A stretch of 39,208 nt of DNA from an uncultured Planctomycetaceae bacterium (GTDB taxonomy: Bacteria > Planctomycetota > Planctomycetia > Pirellulales > Pirellulaceae): contig CAIYOB010001304.1 of assembly GCA_903927685.1 (NCBI GenBank), forward strand, positions 1 to 39,208. Reading direction: 5' to 3'. Below the pieces are notes generated by a model. That model worked only from the letters and a program-made list of their open reading frames with translations, had not been told where the DNA came from and searched no databases. Positions 1 through 7,591 of this stretch are shown piece after piece (position 1 is the stretch's first letter; each line of letters begins with the position of its first letter). The position numbers were made by a program, and so were the translations under genes.

Positions 1-650
1 GACACCTTGTCCTCGGGCCGCTTGAAGTAGATCGGCAGCAGGATTTCGCCGGTGGGCAAATCGAAGCGCTGCGTGCAGCCGGCCCCGGCGTTGGCAAACC
101 GCGGTTCGTCGGGCATTTCCAGCTGCTTCCACGGCAGCCACACCCGCGCCGCGGGATCGTAGACGGCATAGGCTGTGTGCCGCCGGCGAACCGGCATCAC
201 GCGGTTGTTCTCGTACCACACGGTGTGTCCGGTGCCCAACAGCTTGCCGCTGGCCGCGTGCCAGCGCGGCCAGAAGTCGCAGACGGTCATCTCGATTTCG
301 TCGCCCATCTTCTGCCGCTCGAAGACCTTCTGCAGAACCGGCTCGGTCCACGTCTTGCCTCCGTCGTCGGTCCACAGGCTGTGTAACGGATAGAACACGT
401 CCGAGCCGGTCAACAGCAGCTTCTGCATGGTCATCACGACCTGGGCCGTCGTGCCGGAATTCCCGGCTCCTCCCGCCGGGATGACGCCCGCCCGGGCGTG
501 AACCCAGCAGGTCTGACCATCAAAGCCGTCCGCCGCGGCGCTCAGCTCGACGCGGTAGTCCAGCCGTTCGTCGCCGGCTTGCCCGGCTGCGGACACGGCG
601 CAGACGAAGAGGACAAGGAGCAGAACACGGCTGGATGCGGGCGCACGCAT
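1..650 (-). CDS. Sialidase-like (BNR/Asp-box) exported protein, partial
   Basis: The reading frame starts at the ATG at 650 and runs off the left edge, so only about 216 N-terminal residues are visible. A GAGGAG ribosome site lies 7 bases before the ATG. The N-terminus is a signal peptide (MRAPASSR followed by a hydrophobic run ending near AAGQAG), so the protein should be exported. A clear Asp-box (WTDDGGKTWTEP) is present, as in sialidases and related six-bladed propeller exo-hydrolases, and further on there is a typical 'GEILLPIYFK' strand. By family it would remove terminal sugars such as sialic acid or act on a related glycan; the catalytic Arg triad cannot be checked in the fragment. 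It is transcribed away from the sugar-enzyme genes to its right. The Asp-box fold call is fairly safe; the substrate is unknown. Confidence 0.72.
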   Translation of the reverse strand, partial: MRAPASSRVLLLVLFVCAVSAAGQAGDERLDYRVELSAAADGFDGQTCWVHARAGVIPAGGAGNSGTTAQVVMTMQKLLLTGSDVFYPLHSLWTDDGGKTWTEPVLQKVFERQKMGDEIEMTVCDFWPRWHAASGKLLGTGHTVWYENNRVMPVRRRHTAYAVYDPAARVWLPWKQLEMPDEPRFANAGAGCTQRFDLPTGEILLPIYFKRPEDKV

Positions 651-1103
651 GGCGATTCTCCTCATTCGCGACGGCCAACATCCGGAGCATTTCCTCCGGC
701 GTTGTAGACCAACGTAGCGGACTTGACGAGCGCAGGACAGAGGACACGCCGCCGCCAAGGCGTAGGAAATCTGGCAACCGTCTTGCGTCCGCCCCCAGCC
801 GCTCACGTTGAGCAGCGCTGGGATGCGTGGGGCGAATGGCCCGAGGTTATGCGGCGACAGGTTATGCGGCGAAGCCGCTGTTCGCAACCCGACGCGTCAG
901 CGAGGATGAATCGCTTTCCGGCCGGATTCCTCGCTGACGCTTCGGGTTACACCCCCCATTCTCCACCTTCACGAAGCGTTTGTTGCCGGTAAGACTGGAT
1001 GTCGGTAAGCTGGATCTTGCCGCGGCCGCTCCCACATGCGACACTGCGATCGTCGACAGCCGAGGCAATCCGCCCACCCGGGTGCAACTCGAGAGGACCG
1101 CTG
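651..1103. other. Intergenic region between divergent genes
   Basis: This 453-base stretch separates the start of the sialidase-like gene from the start of the Gfo/Idh/MocA gene, so it should hold both promoters. I see no convincing gene in it. It contains an inverted pair of the planctomycete-type repeat at 886-948 (listed separately). No promoter could be assigned with confidence. Confidence 0.5.
886..948. repeat. Inverted pair of the 'AACCCGAAGCGTCAGCGAGGA' family repeat
   Basis: The left arm (886-906) and right arm (928-948) are each 21 bases and reverse complements with one mismatch, separated by a 21-base loop. A transcript would form a long hairpin. The arm is the same core (CCGAAGCGYCAGCGAG) that occurs as three tandem copies at 2641-2730 and once near 10155. 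It may act as a bidirectional terminator or be a mobile REP-like element; the sequence alone does not decide. Confidence 0.8.
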
Positions 1104-2615
1104 ATGAACCACACCTCCCGTCGCAGCTTTCTCCAACGTTCGGCCGCCGCTGCGGCCGCCTGGGTCGGAGCCCACGTCGGCGCCACGCCCTGGTCGCGCG
1201 CCGCCGGCGCGAACGACGATGTGCGGCTGGCCGTGGTCGGCGTCGGCTCGCGGACGAAAATCGGGGGCATGGGCCGCAACGAGATCCGCGCTTTCCGCCA
1301 GGTCCCCGGCGTCCGAATCGTGGCTTTGTGCGACGTGGACGAGGCCAATCTCCGCCCCGAGGTCGAGAACTTTCAGAAGCGTAACGAGCCGGTTGCGGCC
1401 TATTCCGACGTACGCCAACTGCTGGACAGCAAGGACATCGACGCGGTCGTGGTCACCACGCCGAACCATTGGCACGCGCTGGTGACCGTCTGGGCCTGCC
1501 AGGCCGGCAAGGATGTCTACGTTCAGAAGCCGGCCTCGTACAGTATCTTCGAGGGTCGCCAGATGGTCGAGGCTGCCCGCAAGTACCAGCGGATCGTCCA
1601 ATGCCCCAACGGATCGCGGTCTCCCAACGGCCACGCCGAGGCACTCGAGTATGTGCGTCAAGGGAACTTGGGCCGCGTTCAGCTGGTTCGCCACGTACAT
1701 TACTCGCCGCGGTGCAGTATCGGCAAGGTCGGCGGCCCGCAGCCGATCCCCCCGACGCTGGACTACAATTTGTGGTCAGGCCCGGCTCCGCTCCTGCCGC
1801 TGGAGCGGGAGAACATGCACTACGATTGGCACTGGCAATGGCCTTACGGCAACGGCGAACTGGGGAACTGGGGCATTCACCACCTGGACGGCTGCCGCAT
1901 GTTCGTCGGCGGCGGACTGCCGCGCCACGTCATCAGCATCGGCGGGCGATTCGGCTACGACGACGACGGGCAGACGCCCAACACGCTGATCGTGTATTAC
2001 GACTACGAGCCGGCGCCGGTGTTGTCCGAGTTCCGCGCTCTGCCCAAAGACAAGTCGTTCCACGCCAACGCGGTTCCCGGCAAGGACTCGTGGGGCCCCA
2101 ACGCCATGGATTCGTACCAGGGGATCCCCGTCGGCAAAGTCATCCACTGCGAGCACGGCTACGTGCTGAGCACGGTCAGCAGCCACATCGCCTTCGATGC
2201 CGGCGGCAAGGAGATCCGGAAGTTCCAGCCGACCACCCCGCCGCTGAACGAGAATTTCATCCAGGCGGTGCGCAGCCGCCGCGTGGACGACCTGGTCAGC
2301 GATGTGTTGCAAGGCCACCTCTCGGCCGCGCTGGTGCACCTGGGGAACATCTCGCATCGCGTCGGGCGCTCGTTGCCGGATGCCCAAATCCGCGAGCGGA
2401 TCGCAGGCAACCAGGAACTGGCCGCCGCCTACCAGCGATTCCAGTCTCACCTGCTGGCCAACGGCGTGGACCTGGACAAGACGCCCGCCACCCTGGGCGC
2501 CATGCTCACGTTCGATCCCGACAGCGAGCGTTTCGTCGGCGAGTTCAGCGCGGCGGCGAACCCCTTGGTCACGCGTGAATACCGCGCCCCCTTTGTCGTA
2601 CCCGAGCAGGTCTGA
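1104..2615 (+). CDS. Tat-exported Gfo/Idh/MocA family oxidoreductase
   Basis: A 503-residue NAD(P)-dependent sugar dehydrogenase-type protein. The start at 1104 follows a GAGAGGA site, and the N-terminus is a twin-arginine signal (MNHTSRRSFLQRSAAAAAAW), so the enzyme should be exported folded with its cofactor, as in Zymomonas glucose-fructose oxidoreductase. The Rossmann segment (VVGVGS at about 44-49), the TTPNHWHA strand (118-125) and the Lys of the family's E-K-P motif, here Q-K-P at 141-143, are visible. An upstream start at 999 in the same frame would bury the Tat signal and is rejected. The gene heads a same-strand series of sugar genes to 7549. The likely reaction is oxidation or epimerisation of a sugar or glycoside; the substrate is unknown. 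The Gln for Glu change in the EKP motif occurs in many planctomycete paralogues, as far as I recall. Confidence 0.88.
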   Translation: MNHTSRRSFLQRSAAAAAAWVGAHVGATPWSRAAGANDDVRLAVVGVGSRTKIGGMGRNEIRAFRQVPGVRIVALCDVDEANLRPEVENFQKRNEPVAAYSDVRQLLDSKDIDAVVVTTPNHWHALVTVWACQAGKDVYVQKPASYSIFEGRQMVEAARKYQRIVQCPNGSRSPNGHAEALEYVRQGNLGRVQLVRHVHYSPRCSIGKVGGPQPIPPTLDYNLWSGPAPLLPLERENMHYDWHWQWPYGNGELGNWGIHHLDGCRMFVGGGLPRHVISIGGRFGYDDDGQTPNTLIVYYDYEPAPVLSEFRALPKDKSFHANAVPGKDSWGPNAMDSYQGIPVGKVIHCEHGYVLSTVSSHIAFDAGGKEIRKFQPTTPPLNENFIQAVRSRRVDDLVSDVLQGHLSAALVHLGNISHRVGRSLPDAQIRERIAGNQELAAAYQRFQSHLLANGVDLDKTPATLGAMLTFDPDSERFVGEFSAAANPLVTREYRAPFVVPEQV

Positions 2616-2640
2616 TCGCGCCCCCTTTCCCCCCCGTAAC

Positions 2641-2730
2641 CCGAAGCGTCAGCGAGAGGGAAATCGAAACCCGAAGCGCCAGCGAGAGGGAAATCGAAAC
2701 CCGAAGCGCCAGCGAGAGGGTAATCTCAAC
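2641..2730. repeat. Three tandem 30-bp repeats (NPKRQREGN family)
   Basis: Three head-to-tail copies of a 30-base unit lie at 2641-2670, 2671-2700 and 2701-2730, with the last diverging at its end. The core is CCGAAGCGYCAGCGAGAGGG. Because 30 is a multiple of three and the unit lacks stops in several frames, it reads as NPKRQREGNR on one strand and as an S-L-A-L-R-V-S-I-S-L type repeat on the other. It lies between the stop of the oxidoreductase and the start of the TIM-barrel gene. The same core is found inverted at 886-948 and singly near 10155, so it is an interspersed genomic element. Confidence 0.92.
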
Positions 2731-2775
2731 CCGAACCACCCGCAAGGCCATCGCCAAGACATCATGGAGAATCGC

Positions 2776-3681
2776 ATGACCACCAACCACCGAACGACTT
2801 CCCGAAGGAACTTCCTGAGCACCGCGTTCGGCGCGTGCGCCGTGGTCGGCCTCGGACCGTCGCCGCTGTCCGCCGCCCAGTCGCCGGCCGCCCCCGCGTC
2901 GAAACTGCGGTTCGGCCTGGCCACGTACACCTGGGGCAAGGACTGGGGCATCCCGACGCTGATCGCCAACTGTGCCCGGGCAGGGGTCTATGGCGTGGAA
3001 CTCCGCACCTGTTCAAATTACGCCCACGGTGTCGAAGTGGCGCTTACGGCGGCGCAGCGTGCGGAAGTCAAGCAGCGGTTCGCGGCCAGTCCCGTGCGCG
3101 TGGTCAGCATCGCCTGCAGCGAACGCCTGGACTGGCCCGAGCCGGACAAGCTGCGGGCGGCCATCGAGGCGGCCAAGTCGCACCTGCAGCTGAGTCACGA
3201 CGTGGGCTGCGACGTCGTGCGGGTCTTTCCAAACCAGTTCCACCGCGACGTGCCGCGGGAGAAGACGATCGAGCAGATTGCGCGGGCCGTGGACGAACTG
3301 GGCAAGTTCGCCGCTGACTTGGGCCAAGAAGTGTCGCTCGAAGCCCACGGCCCGGCCGGCGAGCTGCCCACGTTGCGGGCCATCATGGATCGCGTCACCC
3401 AGCCCTGCGTGCGGGTGCGACTGAACTGCGATGCCCGCGATACGCAGGGCGCAGGATTCGTCGCGAATTTCAACCTGGTCAAGGACGTCCTGTCGCGAGT
3501 CATCCACCTCCACGACCTGAACGACCCCCAGTACCCGTATCAGCAAATGGTCGAGCTGCTGCGGCAAGCGAACTGGGAAGGCTGGGCGCTGGCCGAACGC
3601 GGCGACGCGGTCCCCGACCGGATCCAGGCGCTGGTCGAACAACGCCAGGCCTGGGAAGCGCTGGTCGAGCGCGCCGGCTAG
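2776..3681 (+). CDS. Tat-exported TIM-barrel sugar isomerase/epimerase family protein
   Basis: A 301-residue member of the xylose-isomerase-like TIM-barrel (AP endonuclease family 2) group. The start at 2776 has GGAG six bases upstream; an in-frame ATG at 2764 would add four residues. The first residues carry a twin-arginine motif (TTSRRNFLSTAFGACAVVG), predicting export. Likely metal-site acids lie in SLEAHG, NCDARD, HLHDLND and LAERGD, spaced as in this fold. The frame is open upstream through the 30-bp repeats, but the Tat motif directly after 2776 argues against a longer protein. Family members interconvert keto- and aldo-sugars or inositol derivatives; I cannot name the substrate. Its neighbour upstream is a Tat-exported sugar oxidoreductase, so both probably act outside the cytoplasm. 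Confidence 0.85.
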   Translation: MTTNHRTTSRRNFLSTAFGACAVVGLGPSPLSAAQSPAAPASKLRFGLATYTWGKDWGIPTLIANCARAGVYGVELRTCSNYAHGVEVALTAAQRAEVKQRFAASPVRVVSIACSERLDWPEPDKLRAAIEAAKSHLQLSHDVGCDVVRVFPNQFHRDVPREKTIEQIARAVDELGKFAADLGQEVSLEAHGPAGELPTLRAIMDRVTQPCVRVRLNCDARDTQGAGFVANFNLVKDVLSRVIHLHDLNDPQYPYQQMVELLRQANWEGWALAERGDAVPDRIQALVEQRQAWEALVERAG

Positions 3682-3857
3682 CGCCACGCCCGGGCGATGT
3701 CGCCGGCGATCTCGGTCAGCACGTCCTCCAACTCGAAACGCAGGTCTCGGCCAAGTCGATCGTGCCGGACGCCGACGGATTTGTCCCAGTGGTTCCGGCT
3801 CCGGCGAGTCCGTAAGCCTGCTTCCGCGTCACGCCCTCCTTCGGCTGCCGCGGTTCG
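3682..3857. other. Non-coding gap, possible gene debris
   Basis: No intact gene is seen. On the reverse strand, the last 38 or so residues of a frame ending at 3678 (ending LTEIAGDIARAWR) have a protein-like composition, unlike the Arg/Pro-rich sequence before them. This could be the tail of a decayed gene. No family was recognised. Confidence 0.3.
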
Positions 3858-4394
3858 ATGCAGGATGTCTACGGCGTTGCGTTCAGTCCCGACGGCATGA
3901 GCCTGGCGTCCGGGGCGAACAATTGGCCGCTGCTCTGGGACGTCGCAAGCGGCGAGCGAACCTGCCAAATCGATCCCGTTGCCAACCGCGTTCTGGCGGT
4001 TGCCTTTTCGCCGGACGGCCGATACGTGGCGGCCCTGTCGCACCGTTGGCAAGTGGGCGTCTGGGCTCTCGCCCCGCCCAGGCTGTTGCACTGCCTGGAC
4101 GTTCCGCCGGGGTACTTCGTGGACAATGCCGATTTCACGTTCAGTCCGGACGGCAAGCGATTCGCTTTCTCGGCCAGCAAATGGGCCACGATGTGGGACA
4201 CCGAGACCGGCGTTCAGCGACGGCAGTTCGAGCTCCCGCCGGGGCTACAGGACTGTTTGATTTTCGACCCGGCGGGACAGAAGCTGCTGCTGCTTCGGTT
4301 TGAGACCGAAGGCGCGCAAACCCCGCCGCGAAAAGAGACTCTCTTGGAACCAGCAAGTTGCGCCGCTCCTGCCCGCGTACCTGGAGCCGATTGA
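3858..4394 (+). pseudogene. WD40-repeat protein fragment
   Basis: The open frame from the ATG at 3858 gives 178 residues with three WD40-type blade motifs: VAFSPDGMSLASG, VAFSPDGRYVAA and FTFSPDGKRFAF, each followed by a W-D or W-A strand end. WD40 proteins in planctomycetes usually carry seven or more blades, often after a kinase or Sigma-70-like domain, so this is only part of one propeller. There is no ribosome site before the ATG and an in-frame stop lies at 3813. Past about 4320 the composition deteriorates, while the frame beginning at 4300 stays open to 4614 with plausible sequence (LEPIDHREQGPFTTYQLESA), suggesting a frameshift. I read it as the decayed remnant of a longer propeller protein rather than a working gene. 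Confidence 0.55.
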
Positions 4395-4511
4395 TCATCG
4401 CGAGCAAGGGCCGTTTACGACATACCAGCTCGAATCAGCTGTTGCCCGCAGGAAACGCATGCTCAGCTCGTCAGAGCGGGAACTCCGGTCCGAGATCACG
4501 CGGTCCCTCGC

Positions 4512-4541
4512 TTGTTTCCCGGGTTGGGCTGCTGGTAGACT
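4512..4541 (+). promoter_or_regulatory. Candidate promoter for the DegT aminotransferase
   Basis: TTGTTT (4512-4517) and TAGACT (4536-4541) are separated by 18 bases, which fits a weak sigma-70-type promoter. It lies about 120 bases before the ATG at 4664. The match is moderate and could be chance. Confidence 0.22.
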
Positions 4542-4663
4542 ACACGGGACTTTCGGCGGTCTTGATCTCTTGTGGCACAGACAAGAGTCGTCTCCGAAGG
4601 CCAGCAAAGTTTGACGACGTTCTGCCACGCAGACTCACCGACCATTTCAGGGAGAAGAAAACC

Positions 4664-5944
4664 ATGGCAGCAGGCAGCGAAAAACTGGCAATTGACGGCG
4701 GCCCCAAGGCGGTAACCAACGCCCTCACCCCGTGGCCCAAGTTCAGCGGCGAAGCGATCGAGTCCGTCGTCCAGACGTTGCGTTCGGGCAAGGTCAACTA
4801 CTGGACGGGCCCCAAGGGAATGCAATTCGAGCGCGAGTTCGCCCAGTGGCAGGGCAGCAAGTACGCGATCAGCGTCGCGACCGGCACCGCCGCGCTGCAC
4901 GTCTCGCTGGCCGCCCTGGGGATCGGGCCGGGCGACGAGGTGATCGTGCCCAGCTATACGTTCATCGCCACCAGTTTTTCGGTCGTGCAAGCCGGCGCGA
5001 TTCCCCGCTTTGCCGACGTGAATCTGGACGACCATTGCATCAGCCTCGAATCGGCGGAAAAGCTGGTGACGCCACGGACCAAGGCCATCATCCCGGTCCA
5101 CCTGTACGGCAACGTCTGCGATATGGACAAGGTCACGGCCTTTGCCAAGAAACATGACCTGTTCGTGATCGAGGACAATGCGGAAGCCTTTGGCGGTTCC
5201 TACAAGGGTCAGAAGACGGGAACGCTGGGCAAGATGGCCGCGTGCAGCTTCTGCCAGAACAAGACGTTTACCACTGGCGGCGAAGGCGGGATGGTCACGA
5301 CCGACGACGAAGAACTGGCGTGGCAGGCGCGCAGTTTTCGCGACCACGGCTACGACGTGCGCAAACGCATGAACCTGCTGGAACTGGAACAGCATCTGCC
5401 CTACATCCACAACCGTGTGGGCTGGAACTACCGGATGACCGAGATGCAATCGGCGATCGGCCTGGCGGAACTGGCCCGCATGGACAACTGGAACATGCCC
5501 GCTCGCCGCCGCAACGGGCGGATCCTGCTGGATGCCCTGGCCCCGTTGCCGCAAGTGAAATTCTGCCCGGTCGACACGCCGGAACGGCAGAACGGCTGGT
5601 ACGTGACCGCGTTCTCGCTGGACATCGAGAATATGAATTGCGACATCCAGCAGTTCGTCAAAGCGGCCGCCGCCGAGGGCTGTCCGTGCTGGAAGGTGTT
5701 CTGGCCGCAGTGCCACACCGAGCGGGCGTTCCTGGAAGGCAACGGTTTCGGCCGCACGGGCTTCCCGTTCACTTCCCGGGAGTACACTGACCCGGCCAGC
5801 GTCGACTACCGCCAGGTCGAAGTCCCCAACGCCCGCTGGCACGAGGCCCACACCTTTACCTGCTTCGCGTTCCCGACGTTCTCGGCTGAGGACGTCAAGC
5901 AAATCGCCGCCGGACTGGTCAAGGTGATCAAGGCGTACAGCTGA
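4664..5944 (+). CDS. DegT/DnrJ/EryC1/StrS family sugar aminotransferase
   Basis: A 426-residue pyridoxal-phosphate aminotransferase. The ATG at 4664 is preceded by AGGGAGAAG; the frame is open further upstream, but that part has no family similarity. The N-terminus (KLAIDGGPKAV) is typical of the subfamily. Cofactor-site elements are present: GTAALHVSLAALGIGPGDEV, the IEDNAEAFGG segment containing the Asp that contacts the pyridine nitrogen, and SFCQNKTFTTGGEGG with the Schiff-base Lys at about 200. Members transfer an amino group from glutamate to a keto-sugar nucleotide or, in some branches, to scyllo-inosose. It has no signal peptide, unlike its exported neighbours, so it acts in the cytoplasm. 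The surrounding genes suggest a sugar or inositol substrate, but the product cannot be named. Confidence 0.9.
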   Translation: MAAGSEKLAIDGGPKAVTNALTPWPKFSGEAIESVVQTLRSGKVNYWTGPKGMQFEREFAQWQGSKYAISVATGTAALHVSLAALGIGPGDEVIVPSYTFIATSFSVVQAGAIPRFADVNLDDHCISLESAEKLVTPRTKAIIPVHLYGNVCDMDKVTAFAKKHDLFVIEDNAEAFGGSYKGQKTGTLGKMAACSFCQNKTFTTGGEGGMVTTDDEELAWQARSFRDHGYDVRKRMNLLELEQHLPYIHNRVGWNYRMTEMQSAIGLAELARMDNWNMPARRRNGRILLDALAPLPQVKFCPVDTPERQNGWYVTAFSLDIENMNCDIQQFVKAAAAEGCPCWKVFWPQCHTERAFLEGNGFGRTGFPFTSREYTDPASVDYRQVEVPNARWHEAHTFTCFAFPTFSAEDVKQIAAGLVKVIKAYS

Positions 5945-6004
5945 GGCCGTTGGAGTTTCACACTACAGCGTGCCCCTCTTGGCTCGATCCCCCAGGAGTT
6001 GCCC

Positions 6005-7549
6005 ATGTGCCAACACTGCCTGAACCGCCGCGAGTTTGGAGTTCTGACCGCCGCCGGCCTGGCCGGCGGAATGCTGGGACTGTCCTCGGCCTTGTCCGCC
6101 GAAGGCACGGCGGTTCAGCCCTGGGATCCGGACAAGCCGCCGGTGGTGACCGGACGGCCGTTGCGCGTCCAGCCCATTCTGGCCCACGCGGTGATGTCGC
6201 CGCGGGACAAGACCTCGTGGCGGTCCTGGAGCGAGATCGTCAACGAGCCCGCGGCGGCCGAGGAACTGCAGCGGATCGCGGGCGAATTGCAGACGCTGCC
6301 CGCCAGGGCCGGATTCCCGCTGGAGATCCTGCCGGTCGCCAAGGTCACGACGCGCGAACAGGCGGCTGAACTGCAAACCGGCGACTTCGACGCCGTGCTG
6401 CTGTACGCCGCCTCGAACGCTGGCCTGTTCCAGCCCTGCTGTGCGGCCGATCCCCGCCGGGACACGGTGGTCTTCGTGCGGCACAGATCGGGACCGACGT
6501 ACTACGGCTACGAGTGCCTGGGCGTGCGGCACTTCAAAGTCCCTTCGCCCGAACTGTGGCAGCAGAACAGCGCCGACTCGCACGGCGGCGTGACGCTGGA
6601 CGACGTCGTGGTCGATGATTACGACGAAGTCCTGTGGCGGTTGCGGGCGCTGTACGGCTTGAAGAACTTTGTCGGCCAGCGCGTCGTGGCCTTGGGCGGC
6701 CCGGCAGGCAAGTGGGACCCGACCGCGCCCGACGTGGCTCGCCAGCGCTACCAGTTCGACCTGGTCGAAGTCAGCTACGACGACCTGGCGGCCCGCCTGA
6801 AGGCGATCGCCACGGACACGGCCCTGCAGACCCAGCTGGCTGCCTGGACGGACCGTTACCTGGCCCTGCCGAACACGCGGTTGGAAACCAAGAAGGAGTT
6901 CATTCACCGGGCGTTCGCCCTGTACGTCGTGTTCCGGCAATGGCTCCGCGAGCATCAGGCCCCGGCGCTGACGATCAACGCCTGCATGGGGACGGCCTTG
7001 GCGGTCTCCGACACCACCGCCTGTATGACGCTCAGCTGGCTGAACGACGAAGGCTACCTGGCGTTCTGTGAATCCGATTTCGTCGCCGTCCCGCCGGGCG
7101 TGCTGCTGCATTACATCGCCGGCAAGCCCGTGTTCCTGCACAACTCGACGTTTCCCCACAAAGCGCTGGTGACCTGTGCCCATTGCACCGCGCCGCGGCG
7201 GATGGACGGCCAGCGATACGAGCCGGCGCGGATCATGACGCATTACGAGTCCGATTTCGGGGCGGCGCCCAAGATCGAAATGCCGCTGGGCCAGCAGGTC
7301 TGCGCGATCAGCCCCGAATACGCCACCGGCCGCTGGGTCGGCCTCCGCGGCCTGGTCCGCGACAATCCCTGCTTTGCCATCTGCCGCAGCCAGCAGGACG
7401 TGGAAATCCAGGGCCAGTGGAAGCGGCTGATCCGCGAAGCCCGCGATTCCCACTGGCTGATGGTCTACGGCGACTACCTGCGCGAAGTCGGCTACGCGGC
7501 CCGCAAGATCGGTTTGACGTGGGACAATATCTCCGAGCCGGACGCGTGA
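6005..7549 (+). CDS. Exported L-fucose-isomerase-like sugar isomerase family protein
   Basis: A 514-residue protein. The ATG at 6005 has AGGAG six bases upstream; an in-frame TTG at 5999 is less likely. The N-terminus (MCQHCLNRREFGVLTAAG) is a Tat-like signal with a hydrophobic stretch to about residue 30. The middle and C-terminal parts resemble the fucose/arabinose isomerase fold: a substrate-loop region ending in FVGQRVVALGG, then CESDFVAVPPGVLLHYIAGKPVFLHN and AHCTAPRRMDG, where Glu, Asp and His would bind metal in characterised isomerases. Canonical fucose isomerase is about 590 residues and cytoplasmic, so the shorter length and export are unusual. It lies 60 bases after the aminotransferase and may share its transcript. 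I am fairly sure of the fold relationship and unsure of the reaction. Confidence 0.6.
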   Translation: MCQHCLNRREFGVLTAAGLAGGMLGLSSALSAEGTAVQPWDPDKPPVVTGRPLRVQPILAHAVMSPRDKTSWRSWSEIVNEPAAAEELQRIAGELQTLPARAGFPLEILPVAKVTTREQAAELQTGDFDAVLLYAASNAGLFQPCCAADPRRDTVVFVRHRSGPTYYGYECLGVRHFKVPSPELWQQNSADSHGGVTLDDVVVDDYDEVLWRLRALYGLKNFVGQRVVALGGPAGKWDPTAPDVARQRYQFDLVEVSYDDLAARLKAIATDTALQTQLAAWTDRYLALPNTRLETKKEFIHRAFALYVVFRQWLREHQAPALTINACMGTALAVSDTTACMTLSWLNDEGYLAFCESDFVAVPPGVLLHYIAGKPVFLHNSTFPHKALVTCAHCTAPRRMDGQRYEPARIMTHYESDFGAAPKIEMPLGQQVCAISPEYATGRWVGLRGLVRDNPCFAICRSQQDVEIQGQWKRLIREARDSHWLMVYGDYLREVGYAARKIGLTWDNISEPDA

Positions 7550-7565
7550 CGGGCGGCGCTGCCCG
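7550..7565. terminator. Small GC hairpin between convergent genes
   Basis: CGGGC (7550-7554) and GCCCG (7561-7565) form a 5-bp stem with a 6-base loop directly after the isomerase stop codon, in a 42-base gap between converging genes. There is no U-run, so it is a weak candidate for a transcription end. Confidence 0.25.
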
Positions 7566-7591
7566 CATCTGATTCGTCATCGGGGACGTCG

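Noticed and set aside
999..1103. N-terminal extension of the Gfo/Idh/MocA protein
   Set aside because: It would place 35 residues before a Tat signal; the ATG at 1104 has a ribosome site.
2641..2730. Possible CRISPR or coding repeat (NPKRQREGNR)
   Set aside because: No spacers; the same core occurs in non-coding places and inverted, and a Tat signal directly after the ATG at 2776 marks the true protein start.
4496..5902. A 468-residue reverse-strand open frame opposite the DegT aminotransferase
   Set aside because: Arg/His/Gly-rich composition without family motifs; it is the high-GC antisense shadow of a clear PLP enzyme.
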